In this document: piece after piece, positions 16,711-25,090 of the stretch
Layout of the letters: each line of letters opens with the position of its first letter
Position numbering within the stretch: position 1 is the first letter of the stretch
Assembly: GCA_009691905.1 (NCBI GenBank)
Contig: SIAF01000009.1
Location: 1 to 35,424, forward strand
DNA from: Planctomycetaceae bacterium
GTDB taxonomy: Bacteria; Planctomycetota; Planctomycetia; Planctomycetales; Planctomycetaceae
Direction of reading: 5' to 3'
Length of the DNA: 35,424 nt
Notes under the pieces: model-generated
Told to the model about the DNA's origin: nothing
Databases searched by the model: none
What the model saw: the letters and a program-made list of their open reading frames with translations, nothing else
Translations under genes and position numbers: made by a program

Positions 16711-17249
16711 GGCGCGACCCCCTCGTGGGCGTTACGCGGTGCCTGCTCGACATCAAATTCCTCGCGCAGCCGCCAGTAGCGGCGATGCGGGTGCGGCTCT
16801 CCGCACCACGACTCGTACATTTCCGGCGGGTAGTTGAACTTCGCCGGCCAGTAGTGTTCGTACAGCTCGACGTGCACGATCGAATCGAGATCACCCGTAG
16901 CGGCAGCCCGGTGCAGCGCGTGTTCGACAGCCGCGCGGTAATACCCGCCGGCGCGATCGAGATCGACCCGCGTCAAGTCGCCCTGCACGCCCCCGCGGTA
17001 TTGCAACAGGCCCGACGGCACCAGTTGCACGAACTTCCCCGACTGCGTGCGCCCCACGGCAACGCGACGAAGCGACTCGGTGTAGTGAAACAGGAACATG
17101 TCCCAGGTGAAAAAATAGGCAGCGGGGGTCGCACTCCCATCGCCCAGCAGGCGACCCCCGGCAAACCAGAGCGTGCATGCCAGATAGGCGGTGATGAAGG
17201 CGACCGCCGCGGCACGCCGGGCGACTGACGTCGGGGTGGGACGGATCAT
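16707..17249 (-). CDS. Small single-pass membrane protein, partner of HTTM protein
   Basis: 180 residues from ATG 17247-17249 (MIRPTPTSVARRAAAVAF). A longer frame to 17372 would run into the previous gene and is not used. One hydrophobic segment near the N-terminus (AAAVAFITAYLACTLWFAGG, about residues 13-32) is followed by a soluble domain with aromatic and charged motifs (YFFTWDMFLFHYTESLRRV, VHVELYEHYWPAKFNYPPEMYESW). The family has no name I recognise. The 4-bp overlap (GTGA at 16707-16710) with the HTTM gene suggests they act together in the membrane. Confidence 0.75.
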   Translation of the reverse strand: MIRPTPTSVARRAAAVAFITAYLACTLWFAGGRLLGDGSATPAAYFFTWDMFLFHYTESLRRVAVGRTQSGKFVQLVPSGLLQYRGGVQGDLTRVDLDRAGGYYRAAVEHALHRAAATGDLDSIVHVELYEHYWPAKFNYPPEMYESWCGEPHPHRRYWRLREEFDVEQAPRNAHEGVAP

Positions 17250-17310
17250 GCGCAAGCGCTCGTTTTCAAATGCCCGGTCACTCCCGCCAGCCGCCGGCAG
17301 AAAGCCGACT

Positions 17311-18807
17311 TCAATCCCACCACCAGAGATGTTGTTCGGGGCGCGGGGCACTGACCGCTTCTTCACGGGCACTGTCGAGCTGGCCTTCCGTGTCTTTCTG
17401 GAACTCGCCTTGATCGATCAGCGAGCGGGGATCGATGGTGACTCCCCCTCCGACCTGTGCGACATACAGCGACTTGCCCATCGTTTTGTAGTTGCTGACG
17501 CTTTCAACCTGCCGGGGGACGTTGCGCTTGACGATCGACGCCCGCTCGGCATCGAGAAACAGGGCCATCGGCCAGCCGACCTTCTGCGGGAGCCGCTCTT
17601 TTTGAATCAGGGCGGCCAGCACGGCCAGATCGAACAGGCTCTGCAACTCGGCAAACATCGGTGTGACTTTCGCCATCTCGGGAAACTTGTCGGTGAATTG
17701 CTTCGCGAAGCGCTTCCCGCTGACGTGCGTCGAGGTGGCGTTGCTGCGCGTTCCCGCTTCAGAAATCAGCTCTTCCTGCGACATCAACTGCACCCGCTGC
17801 CCGCTGAACTCGAAAGCCAGGCCGTCGTCGCTTTTCTTGAAGGCGTCGTACAGGGGAGTAAACCACCATCGCTGCATCGTATTTTCACCCGCGCCGACCA
17901 TCGCGAGATGACTCTTGAAGCCCTTGATCGGTGCCGGGTCAACCCCAATCGAGAGCCGCTTCATGTGGATGTCAGCTTCGACCATCAGCTCGGCGAAGTG
18001 CGATTCGGCGGGAACCCCCATTACGCGGACATCTTGCATCCCCAGCACTTTGTGCAGCTTTTCGAACTTGGCTCGGGCCAGGGCGGGAGTCGTCGTGCCG
18101 CTCGTCTGCGACAAAAACCTCTGAAAGTTCGCCAGATTCTCCTGCGTCGGGTCGATGGAGCAGCCGATCGTGCCCCCTCCGCGCTCGATCGACCGCAAGG
18201 CGACCATCAGGTCGTCCAACCGCAGGGGGGGCCTGCCGGTCGAGGTGCCGATGGCGCGGCCGGCCGCGTCAATCACATACCCTTCGGCGGGCCCGGCGAT
18301 GACGATGTCGTGCCCCTCGGGATGGACGAAGACGTAGTCGATTCGCTGCAGCCCGGCCAGGTACTGCATTTCGCTGGTGACGTGTTTGCGATCGCGAACA
18401 AACTCTTCGCAGGCGGTTTCGAGCCGACAGAGCGAAATCTTGCGCACCGGATTGTAGGTGTTAAGATCCCTGGGAAGCGACTTGCCGGCCAGCTCTTCGC
18501 GACGTTTGCGGTCGAGTTGGCCGGTCTTATCCTTGATGAACATGGGCCGCACAACCCCCTGGGCGTCGACCATGACGCCGGCGGCGCCGCCCCCCCCGCT
18601 TTGCCCGCCCTGCTGGCCGCCCCCTTGCTGCCCGCCCCCTTGCTGCCCGCCCCCTTGCTGCCCACCCCCGCCGAAACCGCCACCCCCTTGCCCCCCACCG
18701 CCAAAGCCGCCGGCGATCTGACCGAACGCCGATGGCAAAAGGGTTTCACTCAGGGCAGGTCCCAAAATCGCAAGGCCCAACAGCAGTCGCAGGATTTTCG
18801 GGACCAT
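17311..18807 (-). CDS. Secreted DUF1598-like protein with Gly/Gln-rich N-terminus
   Basis: 498 residues from ATG 18805-18807, preceded by GAGGAG about 8 nt upstream. The longer frame to 18933 crosses the previous gene and is rejected. A signal peptide (MVPKILRLLLGLAILGPALSETLLPSAFG) leads into a low-complexity region of GGGQQ repeats. The main domain begins at GVMVDAQGVVRPMFIKDKTGQLDRKRREEL and contains YVFVHPEGHDIVIAGPAEG, VMGVPAESHFAELMVEADIHMKRLSIG and a C-terminus rich in Trp (HLWWWD). The body matches what I know of DUF1598, a planctomycete family of unknown function. It lies 71 bp after the PTPS/QueD-like gene and 61 bp before the small membrane protein, all on one strand. Confidence 0.75.
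   Translation of the reverse strand: MVPKILRLLLGLAILGPALSETLLPSAFGQIAGGFGGGGQGGGGFGGGGQQGGGQQGGGQQGGGQQGGQSGGGGAAGVMVDAQGVVRPMFIKDKTGQLDRKRREELAGKSLPRDLNTYNPVRKISLCRLETACEEFVRDRKHVTSEMQYLAGLQRIDYVFVHPEGHDIVIAGPAEGYVIDAAGRAIGTSTGRPPLRLDDLMVALRSIERGGGTIGCSIDPTQENLANFQRFLSQTSGTTTPALARAKFEKLHKVLGMQDVRVMGVPAESHFAELMVEADIHMKRLSIGVDPAPIKGFKSHLAMVGAGENTMQRWWFTPLYDAFKKSDDGLAFEFSGQRVQLMSQEELISEAGTRSNATSTHVSGKRFAKQFTDKFPEMAKVTPMFAELQSLFDLAVLAALIQKERLPQKVGWPMALFLDAERASIVKRNVPRQVESVSNYKTMGKSLYVAQVGGGVTIDPRSLIDQGEFQKDTEGQLDSAREEAVSAPRPEQHLWWWD
18608..18660 (-). repeat. 15-bp coding microsatellite
   Basis: Three near-perfect 15-bp units (18616-18660, on the plus strand C/G-rich with CCCCCTTGCTG) encode the GGGQQ repeats of the DUF1598-like protein, with a partial unit at the edge. 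The unit is a multiple of 3, so changes in copy number would keep the frame. Confidence 0.85.
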
Positions 18808-18878
18808 TTGACCGTCTCCTCGAAGGGGGAACCGACACGCCACGCCTTGATTGAGCATCGCTGCCGGTCGCGATATTT

Positions 18879-19394
18879 TCAAGAGGAGATCGGGGGCAAG
18901 TCGGCAACCACCGGCATCGTGCAGATCGCCCACTGCCCGAAATTCTCTTCGATTTCGACCTGCAACTCACTGAGCCGAATGCGCCCTTCGGGGGGCAATT
19001 GCTCGATCAGCCGCCGCCCGAGCCACCACGCCAGTCGCTCGGCAGTCGTGTTGGGAATCGGCAAAAGGACGCAGTCTTCGCGGGGAAAGACCCAGCGGCG
19101 ATCGACAAATCGGACTTCGACCTCCTTCGAGCCGGCTTCGACGCGAATGGCCGCGTGCTGGGTCGGCAGCAGCATGCGGTGATCGAGCTCGTTGACGAGA
19201 GCCTGCACCGCATCGCGCAGCGCGATGAAGTCGAAAACGTAGTGATTCTCGTCGAGCGGACCTGCGACCTCGACCGCCACGCGCCAGTTGTGCCCGTGCA
19301 ATCGCTCGCAAACGTCTCCGTTATATGTGATGAAATGGGCCGCGCTGAAGACGAGGTGATCTTTCGTGACGCGCGCGCGGAAATGTTCGGTCAT
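18879..19394 (-). CDS. 6-pyruvoyl-tetrahydropterin synthase / QueD family protein
   Basis: 171 residues from ATG 19392-19394 with GGAAAGAG about 8 nt upstream. Zinc ligands of the family are visible: H20 in FSAAHF, then H33 and H35 in LHGHNW, with C29 (GDVCERLHGHNW) in the usual catalytic position. The later parts (YVFDFIALRDAVQALVNELDHRMLLP, NTTAERLAWWLGRRLIEQLP, LQVEIEENFGQWAIC) fit the T-fold. Members convert dihydroneopterin triphosphate into carboxytetrahydropterin (queuosine pathway) or 6-pyruvoyl- or hydroxymethyl-pterins. Because the start overlaps the stop of a CitG-like gene by 4 bp, and no other queuosine gene is near, a role in folate-like or tetrahydromethanopterin synthesis is more likely. 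That is inference. Confidence 0.85.
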   Translation of the reverse strand: MTEHFRARVTKDHLVFSAAHFITYNGDVCERLHGHNWRVAVEVAGPLDENHYVFDFIALRDAVQALVNELDHRMLLPTQHAAIRVEAGSKEVEVRFVDRRWVFPREDCVLLPIPNTTAERLAWWLGRRLIEQLPPEGRIRLSELQVEIEENFGQWAICTMPVVADLPPISS

Positions 19395-20299
19395 GGGCTG
19401 CTCTTTCCTGTTGGTCGATTGGTCAGGCGTGTCCACTCGGGAATCGGAATCAAGCGTTCGCGCATCGCGGCAAACAAGCAGGCCGCGACCAGGTCGGCGG
19501 TCGTGCCCGGGTTGCGGCGGTTTCCGTCGGCACGCAACCAGCGGTCGAAGTCTCCCAGCGCGTCGGTCGAACCGCTCGCCAGGGGCCAGCCGGCGTCCAA
19601 AACCTGCCTGGCCCGATCGGACGCCTCGCCGGCCACTGCCCAGCCGCACTTGCGGGCAATCAGGCTATCGGGAATTCGTGACAGCAACTCGAGGTGACAG
19701 CCGATGATCGGCAGTTCCCAATCGGTGGCGAAATCGGCATGCCGCGCCAGCCGGGGCATCCCCACCTCAAGAACGTCGACAAAGTTATGGGAGTATTGGT
19801 AGGCGACGCGGTCGCGATCGGCGGCAAGCGCCATGACTTCCAATAGCGTGCCGGTCGGTTCGTCAGCGACATCCTGCTGCGACGCGTCTCCCAAACCACC
19901 CGGTTGGGCCAGACGAATGGCGCGATATACGTGCCGCGCGTCGGCGACGGTTAAGCCCTGCAGCACGCCCGGCAGCCCGTCGCCCAGGGTTTTGCCGGCC
20001 GGCACCGCAGTCAGTGGGGCCAGCAGCAGAACAATTCCCAGATTCACGTTGCTGCGTGCGACCGCGCGCGTGGCGTTGATCGCCAGCCACACGGTTCGGC
20101 CCACGCCGGCACTTTCGGCCTGCGCGATCAACGGTGCCGCCGCGACCGCCGCCACACGAAAATCTTCGTAGGTCAAGTCGACAAACGACGCCTGCGGGTG
20201 GACATTGCCCGGCTTTCGCGCCGTGGCTTCGAGCAGGCAGGCGGCGCGGAGACAGTCTTCGATGTGGCCGGACGGCAAGGCATCCGATAAGGCAGGCAT
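19391..20299 (-). CDS. CitG/MdcB-like protein (triphosphoribosyl-dephospho-CoA synthase family)
   Basis: 302 residues from ATG 20297-20299 (MPALSDALPSGHIEDCLRAA); the upstream extension to 20440 is not conserved in character and runs toward the divergent gene. The family's KPGNVHP motif is at residues 29-35 and the NVNLGIVLLLAPL segment at about 85-97, with SHNFVDVLEVGMP and RNPGTTADLVAACLF near the C-terminus. CitG makes the prosthetic-group precursor of citrate lyase. No citrate or malonate lyase gene is near, so that role is unlikely here. Homologues in archaea, methylotrophs and planctomycetes are linked to tetrahydromethanopterin-dependent C1 genes. Overlap with the PTPS/QueD-like gene (ATGA, 19391-19394) supports a pterin role. 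Confidence 0.75.
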   Translation of the reverse strand: MPALSDALPSGHIEDCLRAACLLEATARKPGNVHPQASFVDLTYEDFRVAAVAAAPLIAQAESAGVGRTVWLAINATRAVARSNVNLGIVLLLAPLTAVPAGKTLGDGLPGVLQGLTVADARHVYRAIRLAQPGGLGDASQQDVADEPTGTLLEVMALAADRDRVAYQYSHNFVDVLEVGMPRLARHADFATDWELPIIGCHLELLSRIPDSLIARKCGWAVAGEASDRARQVLDAGWPLASGSTDALGDFDRWLRADGNRRNPGTTADLVAACLFAAMRERLIPIPEWTRLTNRPTGKSSP

Positions 20300-20409
20300 G
20301 ACCGCCTGATTGTAACCAGCATCGTCGACCACGCAACATGAGCCGTGCGCTATCGTGTGATTCCGCCCCGCATTTGACATTTGACCTGCGTTCCCGGGAA
20401 GATACGCGG

Positions 20410-21003
20410 ATGAAGCAACCGCCACGCAAGATTGGAGCACCCCGCAAAAGCGGCCCGCCGCCGCCCAAGCCGGTCGCGCGTCCCGATCGCGATGACGACG
20501 ACGGTCCCGACGATCCCGCGCGGCTGAGAATTCGCCGCCTCGATGCCAATCGGTACGCCCTGCTGATCCCGATTACGGCGCTCGATCGGCAGGAAGATAT
20601 CGACGAAGTCAAAGTCATGATTGCCGCAGGAGAACTCGACATCGCCCGTGACGAGCTGCTGTATCTCGTGTCGGATTGCCGGGGGTTTCTCGAAGCGCAC
20701 AACCTGCTGGGCGAACTGGCGCTCGAAGAACACAATGTGTCGCTGGCCCAGGGGCATTTCGGGTTCGCGTATGAGATCGGCGTCGACAGCCTGCCGCCGG
20801 GGTTCCGGGGACGGCTGCCGGCGAACAAGGAATACAACGGGGCCTTTTTTCTGGCGGGCCGCGGCGTGGCGCGGTGCCTGATCGCTCGCGGCCAGATCGA
20901 CAAAGGGCGTGAAGTGCTCGAATTGCTGGCGCGGCTCGACCCGCAGGAAGCGACGATTCGCGGCCTGCTGGCCGAATTGAAGGAACGCGAGCCGACAAAT
21001 TAA
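20410..21003 (+). CDS. TPR-like protein of unknown function
   Basis: 197 residues from ATG 20410 (MKQPPRKIGAPRK); the upstream M at 20338 is in the divergent promoter region and is not used. The N-terminus is Pro/Lys/Asp-rich and disordered (GPPPPKPVARPDRDDDDGPDD). From about residue 65 it is helical with repeat-like segments (EVKVMIAAGELDIARDELLYLV, FLEAHNLLGELALEEHNVSLAQGHFGFAYEIG, ARCLIARGQIDKGREVLELLARLDPQEAT), matching TPR-like protein-binding folds. It ends 10 bp before rlmN and is probably cotranscribed with it. No catalytic motif is visible. Confidence 0.75.
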   Translation: MKQPPRKIGAPRKSGPPPPKPVARPDRDDDDGPDDPARLRIRRLDANRYALLIPITALDRQEDIDEVKVMIAAGELDIARDELLYLVSDCRGFLEAHNLLGELALEEHNVSLAQGHFGFAYEIGVDSLPPGFRGRLPANKEYNGAFFLAGRGVARCLIARGQIDKGREVLELLARLDPQEATIRGLLAELKEREPTN

Positions 21004-21013
21004 AAATCGCCCC

Positions 21014-22060
21014 ATGTCTCTTCCCCTGCTGTGCGACCTGTCCCGTGCCGAACTTGCCGCGTGGTGCGAGGCGCAGGGGGAGCAGAAGTTCCGGGCCGAC
21101 CAGATCCGCAAATGGCTGTTCGGCAAACGAGTCAACGAGTTTGACGCGATGACCGACATTTCGGCCCCGTTGCGCAAGAAACTCGCCGAGAGTTTTTCGC
21201 TGTTTTCGTCGCACGTGGCCGCGCATCAGAAATCGCTGGACGGCACCGAGAAACTGTTGCTCGAATTGTCGGATGGCGAACGCGTCGAATGCGTGCTGAT
21301 GCGCGAAGACGATCGCCGCACGATTTGCATCAGCACGCAAGTCGGCTGCGGTATGGGCTGCGTGTTCTGCGCCAGCGGCCTGTTGGGACTCACCCGCAGC
21401 CTGTCGACAGGCGAGATTCTCGAACAAGTGCTGCGGCTCGACCGGTTGCTGCCCCCCTTGGAGCGAATCACCAATGTGGTGGTCATGGGCATGGGCGAGC
21501 CGCTCGCCAACCTGCCCAACCTCTTGAAAGCGCTGGCGGGGCTGGAAGACAAGGGAGGCCTGGGGATGAGTATGCGGCGGGTGACGATCTCAACGGTCGG
21601 GTTGCCCGAAAAGATTCGCGAACTGGCCCGCGCGGGCAAGTCGTACAACCTGGCGATTTCGCTGCACGCGGCGGAAAACACGCTGCGGAACCAGCTCGTT
21701 CCGGTGAACGACAAAATCGGTATCGAGGCGATTCTGGCGGCTGCCGACGAGTTCTTCGAGACCACCGGCCGCCGCGTGACCTACGAATACGTCGTGCTGC
21801 GCGAGCGGAATGACAGTCCCGAGCAGGCACGGCTTTTGGCGCGGCTGCTGGCGGGCCGCAACGCCCATGTCAACTTGATCCCCATGAACCCCGTGACGGA
21901 GTTGCCGTTCGGCGACCCGGGCGCCGAGCGGCTCAGGGAATTTGTCGAAATTCTGGAACAAAGCGGCGTGGTGGCTACGATCAGAAAGCGCAAAGGGGCC
22001 GATATCGATGCCGCCTGCGGGCAATTGCGTCTCCGCCACCAACAACCCGCGGTGTCGTGA
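21014..22060 (+). CDS. rlmN: 23S rRNA (adenine-2503-C2) methyltransferase RlmN (radical SAM)
   Basis: 348 residues. The radical-SAM cluster motif CxxxCxxC is C112, C116, C119 (GCGMGCVFCASG), and the two catalytic cysteines of the family are in place: C93 (GERVECVLM) and C335 (DAACGQLR). Other family features include VVMGMGEPLAN, VTISTVGL, LAISLHAA and NLIPMNPV. RlmN methylates A2503 of 23S rRNA and also A37 of some tRNAs, with S-adenosylmethionine as both radical source and methyl donor. Length and motif order are as usual for the family. Starts 10 bp after the TPR-like gene; the stop TGA lies 56 bp from the convergent lipoprotein gene. Confidence 0.95.
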   Translation: MSLPLLCDLSRAELAAWCEAQGEQKFRADQIRKWLFGKRVNEFDAMTDISAPLRKKLAESFSLFSSHVAAHQKSLDGTEKLLLELSDGERVECVLMREDDRRTICISTQVGCGMGCVFCASGLLGLTRSLSTGEILEQVLRLDRLLPPLERITNVVVMGMGEPLANLPNLLKALAGLEDKGGLGMSMRRVTISTVGLPEKIRELARAGKSYNLAISLHAAENTLRNQLVPVNDKIGIEAILAAADEFFETTGRRVTYEYVVLRERNDSPEQARLLARLLAGRNAHVNLIPMNPVTELPFGDPGAERLREFVEILEQSGVVATIRKRKGADIDAACGQLRLRHQQPAVS

Positions 22061-22116
22061 ATCGTCGATCGCCGCGGCTGGCTCATGTCGCGCATTCAAA
22101 CTCGGGCGGCGGGCAT

Positions 22117-22554
22117 TCAGCGCGACGACTTCTCAAACTCGGTGGGATCGAAATTGACGAGCATATTTTCGCGAAAGACGAGGTACAGTTTGCGACCTTT
22201 GTTGTCGGGTCCGAACGCGTAGACGTCGTCGCCGATCTGATAGTTGCCGCCGCGGTTGGTGATCCAGTTCTTGCGCTCTTCGAGCTCGCCCTGTTCGCCC
22301 AGCACCTTGCAGACGTCGGCGAGAGACATGCCGGAGTCGATTTTGTGAGCCAGCAGCCAATTGAGCGAGGCGCTGTCGCGTGACGCGACGTATTTTGTGC
22401 GGTGGTCGCGCGCGTCGGCCGGGTCGCTCTTTTTGACGGTCGAGGGGGCGAACGCCTCGTCGAGTTTAAGAGCCCATTGCGGGGTTTCGCAGCCGACGAG
22501 CATGGCCGCCAGAACGAATCCGCAGGTGAAACGCCAGGTCGTCAAGGCAAGCAT
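22117..22554 (-). CDS. Putative lipoprotein of unknown function
   Basis: 145 residues. The N-terminus MLALTTWRFTCGFVLAAMLVGC is a lipoprotein signal with lipobox LVGC (C22), so the mature protein should be lipid-anchored. The body has DSASLNWLLAHKIDSGMSLADVCKVLGEQGE, then KNWITNRGGNYQIGDDVYAFGPDNKGRKLYLVFRENMLVNFDPTEF. This helix-then-beta layout with a 'G-M-S-xx-x-V' start recalls the small SmpA/BamE-like fold, but similarity is weak. Convergent with rlmN, divergent from groES. Confidence 0.75.
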   Translation of the reverse strand: MLALTTWRFTCGFVLAAMLVGCETPQWALKLDEAFAPSTVKKSDPADARDHRTKYVASRDSASLNWLLAHKIDSGMSLADVCKVLGEQGELEERKNWITNRGGNYQIGDDVYAFGPDNKGRKLYLVFRENMLVNFDPTEFEKSSR

Positions 22555-22705
22555 GTTCGAGCCATCCGTGGCAGGTGACAGGTCGGAGCCCCTTCGAGTC
22601 GCGGGGCGGGGATTCGCAACAGCAGCTCGGCTTTGCCGAACCCACAGCGGTGCGGGAACTTAGTCAAAAACGAGCGAAAATCATAGAGCGTCTTGCGACC
22701 GGTCG

Positions 22706-22724
22706 TCCTGCCGTTTTGGCAGGA
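22706..22724. other. 7-bp hairpin between the lipoprotein gene and groES
   Basis: TCCTGCC (22706-22712) pairs with GGCAGGA (22718-22724) around a GTTTT loop. It lies between divergent genes, so it is not a gene-end terminator. It could belong to a leader or to a short antisense or attenuated transcript. Confidence 0.4.
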
Positions 22725-22829
22725 GGCTTTCGGTCCAGCGTGATTCCCGACCGGATCTGGCAGTCGGCGTGAGATGGCTACTCGGCTATAAGCTGTGTTT
22801 CAGCTATGGCTTGCGCGTTTTCTCGATAT

Positions 22830-22857
22830 TGGCATGCGTTTAGCAAACTAGTTGCCA
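22830..22857 (+). promoter_or_regulatory. Possible groESL operator (nested inverted repeat)
   Basis: TGGCA (22830-22834) and TGCCA (22853-22857) enclose GCAA (22843-22846) and TTGC (22852-22855) around ACTAG. It lies 85-112 bp upstream of groES. It does not match CIRCE (TTAGCACTC-N9-GAGTGCTAA). A heat-shock operator is only a guess from position. Confidence 0.25.
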
Positions 22858-22941
22858 TTCCGCTGACAGTTCGGACTTCATTCGGGGATATCCACCGACA
22901 TCGGGGATTGGCACACATTCGGAGACACGAGGAGTTACACG

Positions 22942-23259
22942 ATGGCAAAAAAGGGTTCCAAAGACGTGAACGGGATGAAGATTCTGCCGCTGTACGATCG
23001 GGTCGTGCTCAAGCGTCAGGAAGCCGAAGGCAAGACGGCCGGCGGGATCGTCCTTCCCGACAACGCCAAGGATAAGCCCCAAAAGGGGACGGTGATCTCG
23101 ATCGGAGACGGGCACGTCACGAAAGATGGGAAGCGACACCCGTTGACCCTGAAGGTCGGCGATCATGTGATTTTCAGCTCTTATGCCGGCGATGAAATCA
23201 CAGTCGGCGACAACGAGTACCTGCTGCTCCGCGAGAGCGACGTTCTGGCGGTGTATTGA
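22942..23259 (+). CDS. groES: Co-chaperonin GroES
   Basis: 105 residues with Shine-Dalgarno GAGGAG (22929-22934) 7 nt before ATG. After an 11-residue N-terminal extension (MAKKGSKDVNG) the GroES fold is complete: ILPLYDRVVLKRQEAEGKTAGGIVLPD (mobile loop), KGTVISIGDG, VGDHVIFSSYAGDEITVGDNEYLLLRESDVLAV. It forms the heptameric lid of the GroEL folding chamber in the cytoplasm. Cotranscription with groEL, 150 bp downstream, is expected. Confidence 0.95.
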   Translation: MAKKGSKDVNGMKILPLYDRVVLKRQEAEGKTAGGIVLPDNAKDKPQKGTVISIGDGHVTKDGKRHPLTLKVGDHVIFSSYAGDEITVGDNEYLLLRESDVLAVY

Positions 23260-23261
23260 GG

Positions 23262-23342
23262 AGAGTCGAACAGTTCAAGAGTTAAAGAGTTAAAGAGGGA
23301 CTCGCGGCAGGCGACATCGCGACTTAGTGACTCTTCGACTCT
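23262..23342 (+). other. Structured groES-groEL intercistronic region
   Basis: AGAGTCGAA (23262-23270) pairs exactly with TTCGACTCT (23334-23342). Inside, TCGCG (23302-23306) pairs with CGCGA (23318-23322), and a direct run of AGAGTTA-type repeats (23277-23297) could pair alternatively with the CTCTTCGACTCTTT arm. The stem-loop lies in the 150-bp gap. A role in RNA processing or in setting the GroES:GroEL ratio is inferred. Confidence 0.5.
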
Positions 23343-23409
23343 TTCACCCCGGTAAACCGCCCCTTCAACTGACCAGATTTCCAACTGACAATTCAGGAGA
23401 GTTTTGCTC

Positions 23410-25026
<1,617 letters not shown>

Positions 25027-25053
25027 CGGTCGACTTGCGTTGCGAAAGTCATC

Positions 25054-25085
25054 AACCGGCGTCTTCGGACGCCGGTTGCTTGTTT
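25054..25085 (+). terminator. Rho-independent terminator after groEL
   Basis: A perfect 10-bp stem, AACCGGCGTC (25054-25063) with GACGCCGGTT (25068-25077), is closed by a stable TTCG tetraloop and followed by GCTTGTTT. It lies 28 bp after the groEL stop. The stem is symmetric, so it may also serve the convergent aminotransferase gene. Confidence 0.85.
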
Positions 25086-25090
25086 ACCAG

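Larger units (their letters stand above)
22555..22941. other. 387-bp groES upstream region
   Basis: No gene is supported here. It contains small hairpins (22627-22639, stem TCGGC; 22706-22724, stem TCCTGCC with a GTTTT loop), a possible operator at 22830-22857, and an 8-bp direct repeat TCGGGGAT (22882-22889 and 22901-22908) just upstream of the groES ribosome binding site. I could not place a convincing sigma-70 or sigma-32 promoter. The classical CIRCE inverted repeat is absent. Confidence 0.6.

Noticed and set aside
18458-18721. 87-codon proline-rich plus-strand frame
   Set aside because: It is the complement of the GGGQQ-encoding repeats in the DUF1598-like gene.
22555-22941. CIRCE element upstream of groES
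   Set aside because: TTAGCACTC with its partner was looked for and is not present; only an unrelated weak inverted repeat was found.
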